From: Citrobacter sp. R56
GTDB taxonomy: Bacteria > Pseudomonadota > Gammaproteobacteria > Enterobacterales > Enterobacteriaceae
NCBI RefSeq assembly: GCF_016811995.1
Contig: NZ_CP069159.1
Span: forward strand, 248,001-312,000
Direction: 5' to 3'
Length of the DNA: 64,000 nt
Each line of letters begins with the position of its first letter. Position 1 is the first letter of the stretch. Below are positions 1 to 10,442 of this stretch, one piece after another. A program made the translations under genes and the position numbers. The notes below the pieces were generated by a model. It did no database searches and was not told where the DNA came from. It worked only from the letters and a program-made list of their open reading frames with translations.

Positions 1-340
1 ATCCCGTATGGCGGCGCAGGACATGACGTTTGATATGTCCTCGGACGATGAGTCCGACAGCCAGCCGATGGCGCCGGTGCTCTATCTGCAGGACAAATCG
101 TCTAACTTTGCCGACGGCATTGAAGACGACAACTGGGAAGAGCAGGCGGCAAACCGTCTGACTGACGCCATGCAGGGGTTGGACGAACGTAGCCAGGACA
201 TCATTCGTGCGCGTTGGCTGGATGAAGACAACAAGTCTACTTTGCAGGAACTGGCCGATCGCTACGGCGTTTCCGCAGAACGTGTGCGCCAGCTTGAAAA
301 GAACGCCATGAAAAAACTTCGCGCCGCTATCGAAGCGTAA
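1..340 (+). CDS. rpoH: RNA polymerase heat-shock sigma factor sigma-32, C-terminal part
   Basis: This is the 3' end of rpoH; the start lies before the window and the reading frame is open from the first bases. Sigma-32 directs RNA polymerase to heat-shock promoters. The visible part covers the end of region 3 and all of region 4. The tail carries the region 4.2 helix-turn-helix ([21 protein letters not shown]) that reads the -35 element, then a basic end ([12 protein letters not shown]). The sequence is near-identical to the E. coli protein. The upstream regulatory RNA thermometer is outside the window. Confidence 0.97.
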   Translation, partial: SRMAAQDMTFDMSSDDESDSQPMAPVLYLQDKSSNFADGIEDDNWEEQAANRLTDAMQGLDERSQDIIRARWLDEDNKSTLQELADRYGVSAERVRQLEKNAMKKLRAAIEA

Positions 341-352
341 TTCCCGCGAAGT

Positions 353-396
353 CCCCGAAAAAACCCTGGATAAATGTCCGGGGTTTTTGTTTTTTT
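353..396 (+). terminator. rho-independent terminator of rpoH
   Basis: An A-rich stretch and CCC/TGGA arm pair with TCC/GGGG, followed by a long T run (TTTTTG then TTTTTTT). It lies directly after the rpoH stop codon. Confidence 0.8.
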
Positions 397-470
397 AACG
401 CCTGCTCTGGCGAATTTTCTCCCCCTGGCAAACACTTACCGATGGGTTGTGCGCATCTTAGGGGATGAAA

Positions 471-1736
471 ATGAAAAATAACGAACTGAATGAACGGCGT
501 TTACAGGCGACGCCGCGCGGTATCGGCGTGATGTGCGATTTTTATGCCGACAGAGCAGAAAACGCTACGCTGTGGGACGTGGAAGGCAATGAGGTGATTG
601 ATTTTGCCGCCGGTATTGCGGTGCTTAACACCGGCCATCGACACCCAAAAATTATCGCTGCCATTGAGAAGCAGCTTCAGTCATTCACCCATACGGCTTA
701 TCAAATCGTTCCTTATGAAAGCTACGTCCGGCTTGCGGAACGCATCAACGAACGTGTCCCCATCAACGGTCCGGTAAAAACCGCCTTTTTCTCTACCGGG
801 GCGGAAGCGGTAGAGAACGCGGTAAAGATTGCCCGAGCCTACACCAAACGGCCCGGGCTGATTACCTTTGGCGGCGCCTTCCATGGGCGGACCTTTATGA
901 CCATGGCGCTGACCGGAAAGGTCGCTCCCTACAAAATTGGCTTTGGACCGTTCCCCGGGTCGGTGTATCACGCCCAGTATCCTAATGCGGTGCACGGGGT
1001 CAGCACGGCAGACGCGCTGCAAAGCCTGGAGCGAATTTTCAAAGCGGATATCGCGCCCGATCAGGTGGCGGCAATCATCCTTGAGCCGGTACAGGGTGAA
1101 GGGGGCTTTAACGTCGCGCCCGGTGAATTTATGCACGCGCTGCGCGCACTGTGCGATACCCACGGTATTCTCCTGATTGCCGATGAGGTGCAGACCGGTT
1201 TCGCCCGTACAGGCAAACTGTTTGCGATGGAGCATTACAGCGTGCAACCCGATCTCATCACGATGGCGAAAAGCCTGGCTGGCGGGATGCCGCTGTCGGC
1301 GGTTGCCGGACGCGCCGACATTATGGATGCGCCAGCGCCTGGAGGGCTCGGCGGCACCTACGCCGGGAATCCGCTGGCCGTTGCCGCCGCGCATGCCGTA
1401 CTGGATGTGATTGACGACGAGAAGCTGTGCGCGCGTGCCGCCGCGTTAGGCCAACATCTGGTTGAGGCGCTCAACACGGCCAAAGCGAATTGTCCGCATA
1501 TTGCGGATATTCGTGCACAGGGCTCCATGGTAGCGGTGGAGTTTAACTGCCCGTCTTCCGGCCAGCCATCCCCTGAATTTACCCGCCAGGTGCAGAGTAA
1601 AGCGCTGGCGCAAGGACTCTTGCTGCTCAGTTGCGGCGTTTACGGCAATGTGATTCGCTTTCTCTACCCGCTGACTATCCCCGACGCGCAATTTCGCAAA
1701 GCGCTGGAGATTATTACGCACTCGCTGACACGATAA
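471..1736 (+). CDS. class-III PLP aminotransferase, PuuE/GabT type (4-aminobutyrate aminotransferase)
   Basis: A pyridoxal-phosphate transaminase of about 421 residues, likely moving the amino group of 4-aminobutyrate to 2-oxoglutarate in the cytosol. Visible motifs are FFSTGAEAVENAVKIAR (cofactor phosphate cup), FHGRT, IADEVQTGFARTGK with the cofactor Asp, and TMAKSLAGG with the Schiff-base Lys (Lys267). The wording ATPRGIGVMCDF and GFGPFPGSVYH resembles PuuE more than GabT. Two start codons lie 6 bases apart (465 and 471); the AGGGG at 460-464 is spaced properly only for 471. The gene stands alone, with terminators on both sides. It is not at this place in E. coli K-12. The exact substrate is inferred. 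Confidence 0.85.
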   Translation: MKNNELNERRLQATPRGIGVMCDFYADRAENATLWDVEGNEVIDFAAGIAVLNTGHRHPKIIAAIEKQLQSFTHTAYQIVPYESYVRLAERINERVPINGPVKTAFFSTGAEAVENAVKIARAYTKRPGLITFGGAFHGRTFMTMALTGKVAPYKIGFGPFPGSVYHAQYPNAVHGVSTADALQSLERIFKADIAPDQVAAIILEPVQGEGGFNVAPGEFMHALRALCDTHGILLIADEVQTGFARTGKLFAMEHYSVQPDLITMAKSLAGGMPLSAVAGRADIMDAPAPGGLGGTYAGNPLAVAAAHAVLDVIDDEKLCARAAALGQHLVEALNTAKANCPHIADIRAQGSMVAVEFNCPSSGQPSPEFTRQVQSKALAQGLLLLSCGVYGNVIRFLYPLTIPDAQFRKALEIITHSLTR

Positions 1737-1740
1737 ACCT

Positions 1741-1771
1741 GCGCCGCCCATTGCGGCGGCCACTTTTTTTG
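1741..1771 (+). terminator. rho-independent terminator after the aminotransferase gene
   Basis: CGCCGC (1742-1747) pairs with GCGGCG (1753-1758) across CCATT, followed by CCAC and seven T residues. Confidence 0.75.
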
Positions 1772-1942
1772 TCATCAACTTGTTATCTGACTGTCAAATT
1801 AGCTATTCCAAAATCTTAAAAATCGGGTATGTTTTAGCAGAGTGTGCTGAAAAAGCGTGAACTGCACACCTATAATTGAAATAAAACGCTAAACAACAAC
1901 ATCACAACACACGTAATAACCACAATAATGGGGATTCTCAGG

Positions 1943-3046
1943 ATGAATATGAAGGGTAAAGCGTTATTGGCAGGATGTATCGCCCTGTCTTTGAGCAATA
2001 TGGCGTTTGCTAAGGATATTAAAGTCGCGGTCGTCGGCGCAATGTCAGGTCCGGTCGCGCAGTATGGCGATCAGGAATTTACGGGTGCGGAGCAGGCGAT
2101 TGCCGATATCAACGCGAAAGGTGGCATTAAAGGCGACAAACTGGTCGTCGTGAAATATGACGATGCCTGTGACCCGAAACAAGCGGTTGCAGTCGCCAAC
2201 AAAGTGGTTAACGACGGCATTAAGTACGTTATTGGTCACCTGTGCTCTTCATCCACCCAGCCTGCGTCTGACATCTATGAAGACGAAGGCATTCTGATGA
2301 TCACGCCAGCGGCAACCGCGCCGGAACTGACTGCGCGTGGCTATAAATTGCTTCTGCGTACCACCGGTCTGGATTCTGACCAGGGACCCACGGCGGCGAA
2401 ATACATTCTGAATAGCGTGAAACCGAAGCGTATCGCGATCATTCACGATAAACAGCAATACGGTGAAGGTCTGGCGCGTGCCGTTCAGGACGACCTGAAA
2501 AAAGGTAATGCCGACGTCGTATTCTTTGACGGTATTACGGCTGGCGAGAAAGATTTCTCTACGCTGGTGGCGCGTCTGAAGAAAGAGAATATCGACTTTG
2601 TCTACTACGGCGGTTACCACCCGGAGATGGGGCAGATCCTGCGTCAGGCTCGCGCGGCGGGTCTGAAAACGCAGTTTATGGGACCAGAAGGGGTGGCGAA
2701 CGTCTCCCTGTCTAACATTGCCGGTGAATCTGCCGAAGGGATGTTGGTAACGAAGCCGAAGAACTACGATCAGGTGCCGGCGAACAAACCAATTGTGGAT
2801 GCCATCAAGGCGAAGAAGCAGGATCCGAGCGGTGCGTTCGTATGGACCACCTATGCGGCACTGCAATCTCTGCAGGCAGGTCTGAATCAGTCTGAAGATC
2901 CGGCTGAGATCGCCAACTACCTGAAAGCGAACACCGTAGAAACCGTGATGGGGCCGCTCTCCTGGGATGAGAAAGGCGATCTGAAGGGCTTCGAATTCGG
3001 CGTCTTTGACTGGCACGCCAACGGTACGGCGACCGACGCTAAATGA
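1943..3046 (+). CDS. livJ: periplasmic Leu/Ile/Val-binding protein LivJ
   Basis: Periplasmic receptor that delivers leucine, isoleucine and valine to the LivHMGF transporter. A Sec signal peptide ([23 protein letters not shown]) precedes mature [20 protein letters not shown]. The DDACDPK and [12 protein letters not shown] segments hold the conserved disulfide cysteines and ligand-contact serines. From the Met at 1943 it is 367 residues, the usual length. An upstream in-frame ATG at 1928 would add five residues before the signal peptide and is less likely. The gene lies apart from livKHMGF, with panZ between. A TATAAT at 1871-1876 may be part of its promoter. Lrp control is known in the family but no site was confirmed here. 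Confidence 0.96.
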   Translation: MNMKGKALLAGCIALSLSNMAFAKDIKVAVVGAMSGPVAQYGDQEFTGAEQAIADINAKGGIKGDKLVVVKYDDACDPKQAVAVANKVVNDGIKYVIGHLCSSSTQPASDIYEDEGILMITPAATAPELTARGYKLLLRTTGLDSDQGPTAAKYILNSVKPKRIAIIHDKQQYGEGLARAVQDDLKKGNADVVFFDGITAGEKDFSTLVARLKKENIDFVYYGGYHPEMGQILRQARAAGLKTQFMGPEGVANVSLSNIAGESAEGMLVTKPKNYDQVPANKPIVDAIKAKKQDPSGAFVWTTYAALQSLQAGLNQSEDPAEIANYLKANTVETVMGPLSWDEKGDLKGFEFGVFDWHANGTATDAK

Positions 3047-3052
3047 CGGCAT

Positions 3053-3126
3053 TGCCCGGTGACGCTTTGCTTACCGGGCCTACAACGAGCAATTCCCAGG
3101 CCGGGTAAGGCGCAGTCGCCACCCGG
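3053..3126. repeat. REP pair (BIME) between livJ and panZ
   Basis: Two facing palindromic units (CCCGGTGACG...TTACCGGG and GCCGGGTAAGG...CCACCCGG) followed by seven T residues. It separates two convergent genes and may terminate both. Confidence 0.85.
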
Positions 3127-3131
3127 TTTTT

Positions 3132-3515
3132 TTACCGCTTCTCCCAGCCATTCTCCTGGGCTGTAAAACCCAACGCCTGCATAAACGCCGCCATCACAAC
3201 CCGGTTCTCAACGCCGACATCCGCCATCCACCAGGAGACGACGTTCGGGTTATCGCGCAGCACTTCTTCGACCAAATATTGCCCCACGCCACGGCGTCGT
3301 GTGACTTCGCGTATACGCAATGAATCCAGCGCGCCTTGCGTTGTCCCGAGAGTGACCCGCACTGCTCCCAGTAGACGCTCATTAAAGCGCGCGGCGTAGA
3401 TCCGGTGCGTTTCATCAAGTGTTAACGAGGAGGCTGAATATTCCGGCCAAATTTTGCCCAGATCGATGCGATCCTGGGCGCTGAAGTTTTCTAAACGAAT
3501 GATGGTCAGCTTCAT
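3132..3515 (-). CDS. panM: PanD maturation factor PanZ/PanM (GNAT fold)
   Basis: GNAT-fold protein that, with coenzyme A or acetyl-CoA, triggers self-cleavage of the PanD proenzyme into active aspartate decarboxylase and lets CoA levels feed back on beta-alanine supply. The acyl-CoA binding loop is visible as VTRRRGVGQYLVEEVL. From MKLTIIRLENF it is 127 residues, the family length; the upstream Met at 3530 adds five unlikely residues. It sits on the opposite strand between livJ and livK, as in E. coli (yhhK). Confidence 0.92.
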   Translation of the reverse strand: MKLTIIRLENFSAQDRIDLGKIWPEYSASSLTLDETHRIYAARFNERLLGAVRVTLGTTQGALDSLRIREVTRRRGVGQYLVEEVLRDNPNVVSWWMADVGVENRVVMAAFMQALGFTAQENGWEKR

Positions 3516-3938
3516 CAACAGCATGTCCAAATCTCAAAAGATAGGGACAGTTTACCGAAATAATTTCCCCGGAGGCTTTCTCTTTTTTCTATCATTTGTT
3601 AGGTGATTAATGTTTTGACAGCGAAAAGTACAGTTTGAAACATTAGAGAATGAAAATTAGGCAGAATAATTCCCTGAAAGGCAGTGTTTTATTCCGCCCT
3701 TTGTATCGTTATTTTATGCTGACAACGGCGCTTTTTTTTGTTTATCTATAGTGAAAAGCAGAATATTATCTTTTCTTAATAGACTGAAAAATAGAGATTT
3801 TAATCTGTATTTGCTTAAAAGGCATCGCTAAACCATTAATGGGATTGATAAAAGTAGCGAAGTTCAAAAAAAGCACAGACTGCTTTTTGACCATATAAAT
3901 ACAAACTATAAATCACATCACAAATGGGGTTCTCAGAA
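3516..3938. other. intergenic region panM-livK
   Basis: About 420 bp, markedly A+T-rich, between divergent panM and livK. It must hold the livK promoter and leader. Several T runs are present, but I could not assign a promoter, Lrp site or hairpin with confidence. Confidence 0.5.
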
Positions 3939-5048
3939 ATGAAACGGAATGCGAAAACGGTCATCGCAGGGGTCATTGCATTAGCGATATCGCATGCAGC
4001 AATGGCTGAGGATATTAAAGTGGCGGTCGTGGGGGCGATGTCCGGCCCGGTGGCGCAATGGGGAGACATGGAATTTAATGGTGCGCGTCAGGCCATTAAA
4101 GACATCAACGCCAAAGGCGGCATCAAAGGCGACAAGCTGGTTGGCGTTGAGTATGACGATGCCTGCGATCCGAAACAGGCCGTGGCGGTGGCGAACAAGA
4201 TCGTCAACGACGGCATTCAGTATGTTATTGGCCACCTGTGTTCTTCTTCCACCCAACCTGCATCTGACATCTATGAAGAAGAAGGCATTCTGATGATCAC
4301 CCCGGGGGCGACGAACCCGGAGCTGACGCAGCGTGGCTATGAACACATCATGCGTACGGCGGGCCTGGACTCTTCTCAGGGACCGACTGCCGCCAAATAT
4401 ATTCTTGAAACCGTGAAGCCGCAGCGTATTGCCATCATTCACGATAAGCAGCAATACGGCGAAGGGCTGGCACGTTCGGTGCAGGACGGCCTGAAAGCGG
4501 GCAACGCCAATATCGTCTTCTTTGACGGGATCACGGCCGGAGAGAAAGATTTCTCTGCGCTGATTGCGCGTCTGCAAAAAGACAACATCGACTTCGTCTA
4601 TTACGGCGGCTACTACCCGGAAATGGGCCAGATGCTGCGCCAGGCGCGCGCTGTCAGCCTGAAAACGCAGTTTATGGGACCGGAAGGCGTGGGTAATGCG
4701 TCATTGTCGAACATCGCGGGCGAGGCGGGCGAAGGCATGCTGGTGACGATGCCGAAACGCTATGACCAGGATCCGGCAAACAAAGCCATCGTGGGTGAGT
4801 TGAAAGCAGAGAAAAAAGATCCGAGCGGTCCGTACGTGTGGATCACCTATGCTGCGGTGCAGTCGCTGGCGACGGCCCTGGAGCGTAGCGGCAGCAAAGT
4901 GCCGCTGGATTTGGTGAAAGATCTGAAAGCACACGGGGCTGATACCGTGATTGGGCCGCTGAAATGGGATGAAAAAGGCGATCTAAAGGGATTTGAATTT
5001 GGTGTCTTCCAGTGGCACGCCGACGGTTCTTCCTCGGTAGCCAAATAA
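3939..5048 (+). CDS. livK: periplasmic leucine-specific binding protein LivK
   Basis: Leucine-specific periplasmic receptor that shares the LivHMGF membrane complex with LivJ. The signal peptide [20 protein letters not shown] ends in AMA before [13 protein letters not shown]. It is 369 residues from 3939; the ATG at 3924 is also in frame but adds five residues not seen in the family. It keeps the DDACDPKQ and [12 protein letters not shown] segments of LivJ, and the two are clearly paralogues. It is the first gene of livKHMGF; a hairpin follows its stop. Confidence 0.96.
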   Translation: MKRNAKTVIAGVIALAISHAAMAEDIKVAVVGAMSGPVAQWGDMEFNGARQAIKDINAKGGIKGDKLVGVEYDDACDPKQAVAVANKIVNDGIQYVIGHLCSSSTQPASDIYEEEGILMITPGATNPELTQRGYEHIMRTAGLDSSQGPTAAKYILETVKPQRIAIIHDKQQYGEGLARSVQDGLKAGNANIVFFDGITAGEKDFSALIARLQKDNIDFVYYGGYYPEMGQMLRQARAVSLKTQFMGPEGVGNASLSNIAGEAGEGMLVTMPKRYDQDPANKAIVGELKAEKKDPSGPYVWITYAAVQSLATALERSGSKVPLDLVKDLKAHGADTVIGPLKWDEKGDLKGFEFGVFQWHADGSSSVAK

Positions 5049-5056
5049 TCATCCCA

Positions 5057-5077
5057 CCGCCCGGCGTTACCGGGCGG
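5057..5077 (+). terminator. hairpin between livK and livH without a T tract
   Basis: CCGCCCGG (5057-5064) and CCGGGCGG (5070-5077) form a perfect stem over CGTTA. Because no T run follows, it more likely stabilises livK mRNA or weakens read-through than fully terminates, which fits the need for excess binding protein. Confidence 0.6.
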
Positions 5078-5095
5078 AATGAGAAAGGTAGTCTT

Positions 5096-6022
5096 ATGTC
5101 CGAGCAGTTTCTCTATTTTCTGCAGCAGATGTTTAACGGCGTCACGCTGGGAAGCACCTATGCGCTGATCGCTATCGGTTACACGATGGTGTACGGCATT
5201 ATCGGCATGATCAACTTCGCCCACGGCGAGGTGTATATGATCGGCAGCTATGTCTCTTTTATGATCATTGCCGCGCTAATGATGATGGGCATTGATACCG
5301 GCTGGCTACTGGTGGCCGCCGGGTTTGTTGGCGCCATTGTGATCGCCAGCGCCTATGGCTGGAGTATCGAGCGGGTGGCCTACCGGCCCGTGCGCAGCTC
5401 CAAGCGCCTGATTGCGCTGATCTCCGCCATCGGGATGTCCATCTTTCTGCAAAACTACGTCAGCCTGACCGAAGGGTCGCGCGACGTGGCGCTGCCAAGC
5501 CTGTTCAACGGCCAGTGGGTTGTCGGGTCCAGCGAGAACTTCTCTGCCAGCATCACCACCATGCAGCTGGTTATCTGGATTGTCACCTTCGTGGCGATGC
5601 TGGCATTGACGCTGTTCATCCGTTATTCCCGTATGGGCCGCGCCTGCCGCGCCTGCGCAGAAGACCTGAAAATGGCGAGTCTGCTGGGGATTAATACCGA
5701 CCGTGTGATTGCGCTGACCTTTGTGATCGGCGCGGCAATGGCGGCGGTAGCGGGTGTGCTGCTCGGACAATTTTACGGCGTCATCAACCCGTACATCGGC
5801 TTTATGGCCGGGATGAAAGCCTTCACCGCGGCGGTACTGGGCGGTATCGGCAGTATTCCTGGCGCCATGATCGGCGGCCTGATCCTCGGTGTTGCTGAAG
5901 CGCTCTCCTCTGCTTACCTGAGTACAGAATACAAAGATGTGGTGTCGTTTGCCCTGCTGATTCTGGTGCTGTTGGTGATGCCGACCGGTATTCTGGGTCG
6001 TCCGGAGGTAGAGAAAGTATGA
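5096..6022 (+). CDS. livH: branched-chain amino acid ABC transporter permease LivH
   Basis: Integral membrane permease of the LivFGHMJ/K importer, 308 residues from [15 protein letters not shown]. Many hydrophobic helices are visible (for example [22 protein letters not shown]), along with the family segment [13 protein letters not shown]. The coupling-loop region [21 protein letters not shown] contacts the ATPases. The start at 5096 follows AGAAAGGTAG; the longer frame from 5012 overlaps livK and lacks a ribosome-binding site. Its stop overlaps livM. Confidence 0.96.
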   Translation: MSEQFLYFLQQMFNGVTLGSTYALIAIGYTMVYGIIGMINFAHGEVYMIGSYVSFMIIAALMMMGIDTGWLLVAAGFVGAIVIASAYGWSIERVAYRPVRSSKRLIALISAIGMSIFLQNYVSLTEGSRDVALPSLFNGQWVVGSSENFSASITTMQLVIWIVTFVAMLALTLFIRYSRMGRACRACAEDLKMASLLGINTDRVIALTFVIGAAMAAVAGVLLGQFYGVINPYIGFMAGMKAFTAAVLGGIGSIPGAMIGGLILGVAEALSSAYLSTEYKDVVSFALLILVLLVMPTGILGRPEVEKV

Positions 6023-7296
6023 AACCGATGCATTTTGCGATGGCGCTGCTCTCTGCCGCGATGTTCTTCGTGCTGGCGAGCGTTTTTATGGGCGTCCAGT
6101 TAGAGCTGGATGGCACTAAACTGGTGGTCGACACTGCGGGCGACATCCGCTGGCAGTGGGTGTTTATCGGCACGGCGGTGGTCTTTATCTTCCAGATGCT
6201 GCGCCCGACCTTACAGAAGGGGCTGAAGAGCGTCTCCGGACCGAAATTTATTCTGCCGGCAATTGACGGTTCAACCGCCAAACAGAAGCTGTTCCTTGTG
6301 GCATTGTTGGTCATCGCCGTGGCGTGGCCGTTTATGGTGTCGCGCGGGACGGTGGATATCGCCACCCTGACCATGATTTACATCATCCTCGGTCTCGGGC
6401 TGAACGTGGTGGTCGGGCTTTCCGGTCTGCTGGTGCTGGGTTATGGCGGCTTTTACGCTATTGGCGCTTACACCTTCGCGCTGCTGAACCACTATTACGG
6501 CCTCGGCTTCTGGACCTGTTTGCCGCTGGCGGGGCTGGTTTCTGCGGCGGCGGGCTTCCTGCTCGGTTTCCCGGTGCTGCGTCTGCGCGGCGACTATCTG
6601 GCGATTGTCACCCTGGGCTTTGGTGAAATCGTCCGTATTCTGCTGCTCAACAACACCGAGGTGACCGGCGGCCCGAACGGCATCAGCCAGATCCCGAAAC
6701 CGACCTTCTTTGGTCTGGAGTTCAGTCGCACCGCCCGTGAAGGCGGTTGGGACACTTTCAGTAATTTCTTCGGCATGAAGTATGACCCATCCGACCGCGT
6801 GATTTGGCTTTATCTGGTGGCGCTGTTGCTGGTGGTGTTCTCACTGTTCGTGATTAACCGTCTGCTGCGTATGCCGCTGGGCCGCGCATGGGAAGCGCTG
6901 CGTGAAGATGAAATCGCCTGTCGTTCACTGGGGTTAAACCCGACGCGCATCAAGCTGACGGCCTTTACCATCAGCGCCGCGTTTGCCGGTTTTGCCGGAA
7001 CGCTGTTCGCCGCGCGCCAGGGCTTTGTCAGTCCGGAGTCGTTCACGTTTGCTGAATCGGCGTTTGTGCTGGCGATTGTGGTTCTGGGAGGCATGGGGTC
7101 GCAGTTTGCGGTGATCCTGGCGGCTATTCTGCTGGTGGTTTCGCGCGAGCTGATGCGTGACTTCAACGAATACAGCATGTTGATGCTGGGTGGCTTGATG
7201 GTACTGATGATGATCTGGCGTCCGCAGGGCTTGCTGCCGATGACCCGTCCACAGTTGAAACTGAAAAACGGGCAACCGAAAGGAGAGCAGGCATGA
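6019..7296 (+). CDS. livM: branched-chain amino acid ABC transporter permease LivM
   Basis: Second permease of the Liv importer, 425 residues, the E. coli length. Two hydrophobic N-terminal segments are followed by a soluble loop and the conserved permease domain with [21 protein letters not shown]. The coupling segment [22 protein letters not shown] is visible. ATG overlaps the livH stop by 4 bases, and its own end overlaps livG by 4 bases, indicating translational coupling. Confidence 0.96.
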   Translation: MKPMHFAMALLSAAMFFVLASVFMGVQLELDGTKLVVDTAGDIRWQWVFIGTAVVFIFQMLRPTLQKGLKSVSGPKFILPAIDGSTAKQKLFLVALLVIAVAWPFMVSRGTVDIATLTMIYIILGLGLNVVVGLSGLLVLGYGGFYAIGAYTFALLNHYYGLGFWTCLPLAGLVSAAAGFLLGFPVLRLRGDYLAIVTLGFGEIVRILLLNNTEVTGGPNGISQIPKPTFFGLEFSRTAREGGWDTFSNFFGMKYDPSDRVIWLYLVALLLVVFSLFVINRLLRMPLGRAWEALREDEIACRSLGLNPTRIKLTAFTISAAFAGFAGTLFAARQGFVSPESFTFAESAFVLAIVVLGGMGSQFAVILAAILLVVSRELMRDFNEYSMLMLGGLMVLMMIWRPQGLLPMTRPQLKLKNGQPKGEQA

Positions 7297-8060
7297 GTCA
7301 GCCATTATTATCTGTTAACGGTCTGATGATGCGCTTCGGCGGTTTGCTGGCGGTGAATAACGTCAACCTGGAGCTGCACCCGCAGGAAATCGTCTCCCTG
7401 ATTGGTCCGAACGGTGCGGGTAAGACGACGGTCTTTAACTGCCTGACCGGTTTTTATAAACCCACGGGCGGCACCATCACGTTACGTGACCAGCATCTGG
7501 AAGGGCTTCCGGGCCAGCAAATTGCCCGTATGGGCGTGGTGCGTACCTTCCAGCACGTGCGTCTGTTTCGTGAAATGACGGTGATTGAAAACCTGCTGGT
7601 AGCACAACATCAACAGCTGAAAACCGGCGTCTTTTCGGGGTTGTTCAAAACGCCGTCCTTCCGACGGGCGCAAAGCGAAGCGCTGGACCGCGCGGCGAGC
7701 TGGCTGGAGCGTATTGGTTTGCTGGAGCACGCCAACCGTCAGGCCAGTAACCTGGCGTACGGCGATCAGCGCCGTCTGGAGATCGCTCGCTGCATGGTAA
7801 CGCAACCGGAGATCCTGATGCTTGACGAACCGGCGGCGGGCCTGAACCCGAAAGAGACCAAAGAGCTGGACGAGCTGATTGCTGAACTGCGTAACCATCA
7901 CAACACCACGATTTTGCTGATTGAACATGATATGAAGCTGGTGATGGGTATCTCTGATCGCATTTATGTGGTGAATCAGGGAACGCCGCTGGCGCACGGG
8001 ACGCCGGAGCAAATTCGTAACAACCCGGACGTGATCCGCGCATACCTTGGTGAGGCATAA
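7293..8060 (+). CDS. livG: branched-chain amino acid ABC transporter ATPase LivG
   Basis: Cytoplasmic ATPase subunit pairing with LivF to power uptake. Walker A is GPNGAGKT (residues 38-45), the signature region is [14 protein letters not shown], Walker B is [13 protein letters not shown], and the switch His is in [10 protein letters not shown]. It is 255 residues. It overlaps livM by 4 bases and lies one base ahead of livF. Confidence 0.97.
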   Translation: MSQPLLSVNGLMMRFGGLLAVNNVNLELHPQEIVSLIGPNGAGKTTVFNCLTGFYKPTGGTITLRDQHLEGLPGQQIARMGVVRTFQHVRLFREMTVIENLLVAQHQQLKTGVFSGLFKTPSFRRAQSEALDRAASWLERIGLLEHANRQASNLAYGDQRRLEIARCMVTQPEILMLDEPAAGLNPKETKELDELIAELRNHHNTTILLIEHDMKLVMGISDRIYVVNQGTPLAHGTPEQIRNNPDVIRAYLGEA

Positions 8061-8061
8061 G

Positions 8062-8775
8062 ATGGAAAAAGTCATGTTGTCTTTTGACAAAGTCAGCGCC
8101 CACTACGGCAAAATTCAGGCGTTGCACGAGGTGAGCCTGCACATCAATCAGGGTGAAATCGTCACCCTGATTGGCGCGAACGGCGCAGGGAAAACCACCT
8201 TGCTGGGGACGCTGTGCGGCGATCCGCGTGCGACCAGCGGGCGGGTTGTGTTTGACGGCAAAGATATTACCGACTGGCAGACGGCGAAAATCATGCGCGA
8301 AGCGGTGGCGATTGTTCCGGAAGGGCGTCGCGTCTTCTCACGCATGACCGTGGAAGAGAACCTGGCGATGGGCGGCTTCTTTGCCGAACGCGACCAGTTC
8401 CAGCAGCGCATCAAGTGGGTGTACGAACTGTTCCCCCGTTTGCATGAGCGCCGCATTCAGCGTGCGGGCACCATGTCCGGCGGTGAACAGCAGATGCTGG
8501 CAATTGGTCGTGCGCTGATGAGCAACCCGCGCCTGCTGCTGCTGGACGAACCGTCGCTGGGGCTTGCGCCGATCATCATTCAGCAAATTTTCGACACCAT
8601 CGAACAACTGCGCGAGCAGGGGATGACCATTTTCCTCGTTGAGCAGAACGCCAACCAGGCGCTGAAGCTTGCCGACCGCGGCTATGTGCTCGAAAACGGT
8701 CATGTGGTGCTTTCCGATACTGGCGATGCACTGCTGGCGAATGAAGCGGTAAGAAGCGCCTATCTGGGCGGGTAA
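8062..8775 (+). CDS. livF: branched-chain amino acid ABC transporter ATPase LivF
   Basis: Second ATPase of the Liv importer, 237 residues from MEKVMLSFDKVSAHYG. Walker A is GANGAGKT (38-45), signature MSGGEQQMLAIGRAL, Walker B LLLLDEPSLGLAP. The ATG at 8062 is preceded by GAGG; an in-frame TTG at 8047 inside livG is unlikely. Last gene of the operon, followed by a REP unit. Confidence 0.97.
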   Translation: MEKVMLSFDKVSAHYGKIQALHEVSLHINQGEIVTLIGANGAGKTTLLGTLCGDPRATSGRVVFDGKDITDWQTAKIMREAVAIVPEGRRVFSRMTVEENLAMGGFFAERDQFQQRIKWVYELFPRLHERRIQRAGTMSGGEQQMLAIGRALMSNPRLLLLDEPSLGLAPIIIQQIFDTIEQLREQGMTIFLVEQNANQALKLADRGYVLENGHVVLSDTGDALLANEAVRSAYLGG

Positions 8776-8794
8776 TACCGCGATGTCATGAATC

Positions 8795-8833
8795 CCAGGC
8801 CGGGTAAGGTGATGCCACCACCCGGCTTTTTAT
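8795..8833. repeat. REP unit after livF
   Basis: GGCCGGGTAAGG...CCACCCGGC palindrome followed by TTTTTA; probably the end of the liv transcript. Confidence 0.75.
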
Positions 8834-8916
8834 TTGGCTTATACGTGCCTCAGCTCCCATTTTCCTGTCACCGTGCCTTCATCGTCTTGCCATCCCACTG
8901 ACGCCTTACTATCTTT

Positions 8917-8953
8917 TTTTTGTAATCAAAACGTTATTTTTTTGTAATTCGAG
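8917..8953 (+). promoter_or_regulatory. candidate Pho-box-like repeat upstream of ugpB
   Basis: TTTGTAAT occurs twice exactly 22 bases apart (TGTAATC at 8921, TGTAATT at 8943), with an intervening 11-base unit ACGTTATTTTT. This matches the 11-base periodicity of PhoB sites. The half-sites are weak compared with CTGTCAT, so this rests partly on knowing that ugp belongs to the Pho regulon. Confidence 0.45.
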
Positions 8954-9023
8954 CATGGCATGTTACTTCCGCGAACATAAAACGCGTGAAATCGCGCATT
9001 CGAAACAACAAGAGAGATAATCA

Positions 9024-10340
9024 ATGAAACCGTTACGACATACAGCCTTAGGACTGGCGCTCAGCCTGGCATTGGCTGGCCAGGCACTGGCAGTGACCTC
9101 TATTCCATTCTGGCACTCAATGGAAGGGGAGTTAGGTAAAGAAGTTGATTCTCTGGCGCAACGTTTCAATGCGGCCAACCCGGATTACAAGGTGGTTCCT
9201 GTCTACAAGGGTAACTACGAGCAAAACCTCAGTGCAGGTATTGCAGCATTCCGTACCGGTAACGCCCCGGCGATTTTGCAGGTCTATGAAGTCGGCACCG
9301 CCACCATGATGGCGTCGAAGGCGATTAAACCGGTCCATGAAGTGTTTAAAGATGCGGGCATCAGCTTTGATGAATCGCAGTTTGTGCCGACGGTTTCCGG
9401 TTACTACACCGATGGTAAAAGCGGGCACCTCCTTTCACAGCCATTCAACAGTTCGACTCCGGTGCTCTACTACAACAAAGATGCCTTCAAAAAAGCGGGT
9501 TTAGATCCGGAGCAGCCGCCGAAAACCTGGCAGGATCTGGCGGCTTATACCGAGAAGCTGAAAGCGGCGGGCATGAAGTGCGGTTACGCCAGCGGCTGGC
9601 AGGGCTGGATCCAACTGGAAAACTTCAGCGCCTGGAACGGTTTACCCTTTGCGACTAAAAACAATGGTTTTGACGGCGCGGACGCGGTGCTTGAGTTCAA
9701 CAAACCGGAGCAGGTGAAACATATTGCGCTGCTGCAGGAGATGAACAAGAAGGGCGATTTCAGCTACGTGGGTCGCAAAGATGAGTCCACCGAGAAGTTC
9801 TACAACGGGGATTGCGCCATTACGACGGCCTCTTCCGGATCGCTTGCCAACATTCGTCAATATGCCAAATTCAATTACGGCGTCGGCATGATGCCATACG
9901 ATGGTGATGTGAAAGGCGCGCCGCAGAACGCCATCATTGGCGGGGCGAGCCTGTGGGTGATGCAGGGTAAAGACAAAGAGACCTACGCCGGGGTGGCGAA
10001 ATTCCTCAATTTCCTGGCGCAGCCGGAAAATGCGGCTGAGTGGCACCAGAAGACCGGTTATCTGCCGATCACCACCGCAGCGTATGACCTGACCCGCGAG
10101 CAGGGATACTACGATAAGAACCCTGGCTCAGATATCGCGACGCGTCAGATGCTGAACAAACCGCCGTTGCCGTACACCAAAGGGTTGCGTCTGGGCAATA
10201 TGCCGCAAATCCGCACCATTGTGGATGAAGAGCTGGAAAGCGTGTGGACCGGCAAGAAAACCCCTCAGCAGGCGCTGGACTCCGCCGTTGAGCGCGGAAA
10301 TCAGCTGTTGCGTCGTTTTGAACAGTCAACGAAATCTTAA
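9024..10340 (+). CDS. ugpB: periplasmic glycerol-3-phosphate-binding protein UgpB
   Basis: Periplasmic receptor for sn-glycerol-3-phosphate and glycerophosphodiesters, feeding UgpAEC under phosphate starvation. The signal peptide [20 protein letters not shown] ends in ALA before [12 protein letters not shown]. It is 438 residues, the standard length, with the sugar-binding cluster-B fold motifs ([25 protein letters not shown]). GAGAGAT precedes the start. A REP pair separates it from ugpA, which may let ugpB mRNA accumulate. Confidence 0.96.
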   Translation: MKPLRHTALGLALSLALAGQALAVTSIPFWHSMEGELGKEVDSLAQRFNAANPDYKVVPVYKGNYEQNLSAGIAAFRTGNAPAILQVYEVGTATMMASKAIKPVHEVFKDAGISFDESQFVPTVSGYYTDGKSGHLLSQPFNSSTPVLYYNKDAFKKAGLDPEQPPKTWQDLAAYTEKLKAAGMKCGYASGWQGWIQLENFSAWNGLPFATKNNGFDGADAVLEFNKPEQVKHIALLQEMNKKGDFSYVGRKDESTEKFYNGDCAITTASSGSLANIRQYAKFNYGVGMMPYDGDVKGAPQNAIIGGASLWVMQGKDKETYAGVAKFLNFLAQPENAAEWHQKTGYLPITTAAYDLTREQGYYDKNPGSDIATRQMLNKPPLPYTKGLRLGNMPQIRTIVDEELESVWTGKKTPQQALDSAVERGNQLLRRFEQSTKS

Positions 10341-10349
10341 TGAGTGAAA

Positions 10350-10420
10350 TGCCGGGTGGCGGCTTCGCCTTACCCGGCCTACACGAACCTGTAGGCCGGA
10401 TAAGCGTAGCGTCATCCGGC
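10350..10420. repeat. REP pair inside the ugp operon (ugpB-ugpA)
   Basis: GCCGGGTGGCGG...TTACCCGGC and GGCCGGATAAGCG...CATCCGGC lie head to head between ugpB and ugpA. Inside an operon such elements commonly stabilise the upstream message. Confidence 0.85.
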
Positions 10421-10442
10421 GTTGTTCAGGAATCAACCCCTT

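Noticed and set aside
681-1394. 237-codon frame on the minus strand
   Set aside because: It is antisense to the aminotransferase gene, whose motifs are intact; the translated product shows no family features.
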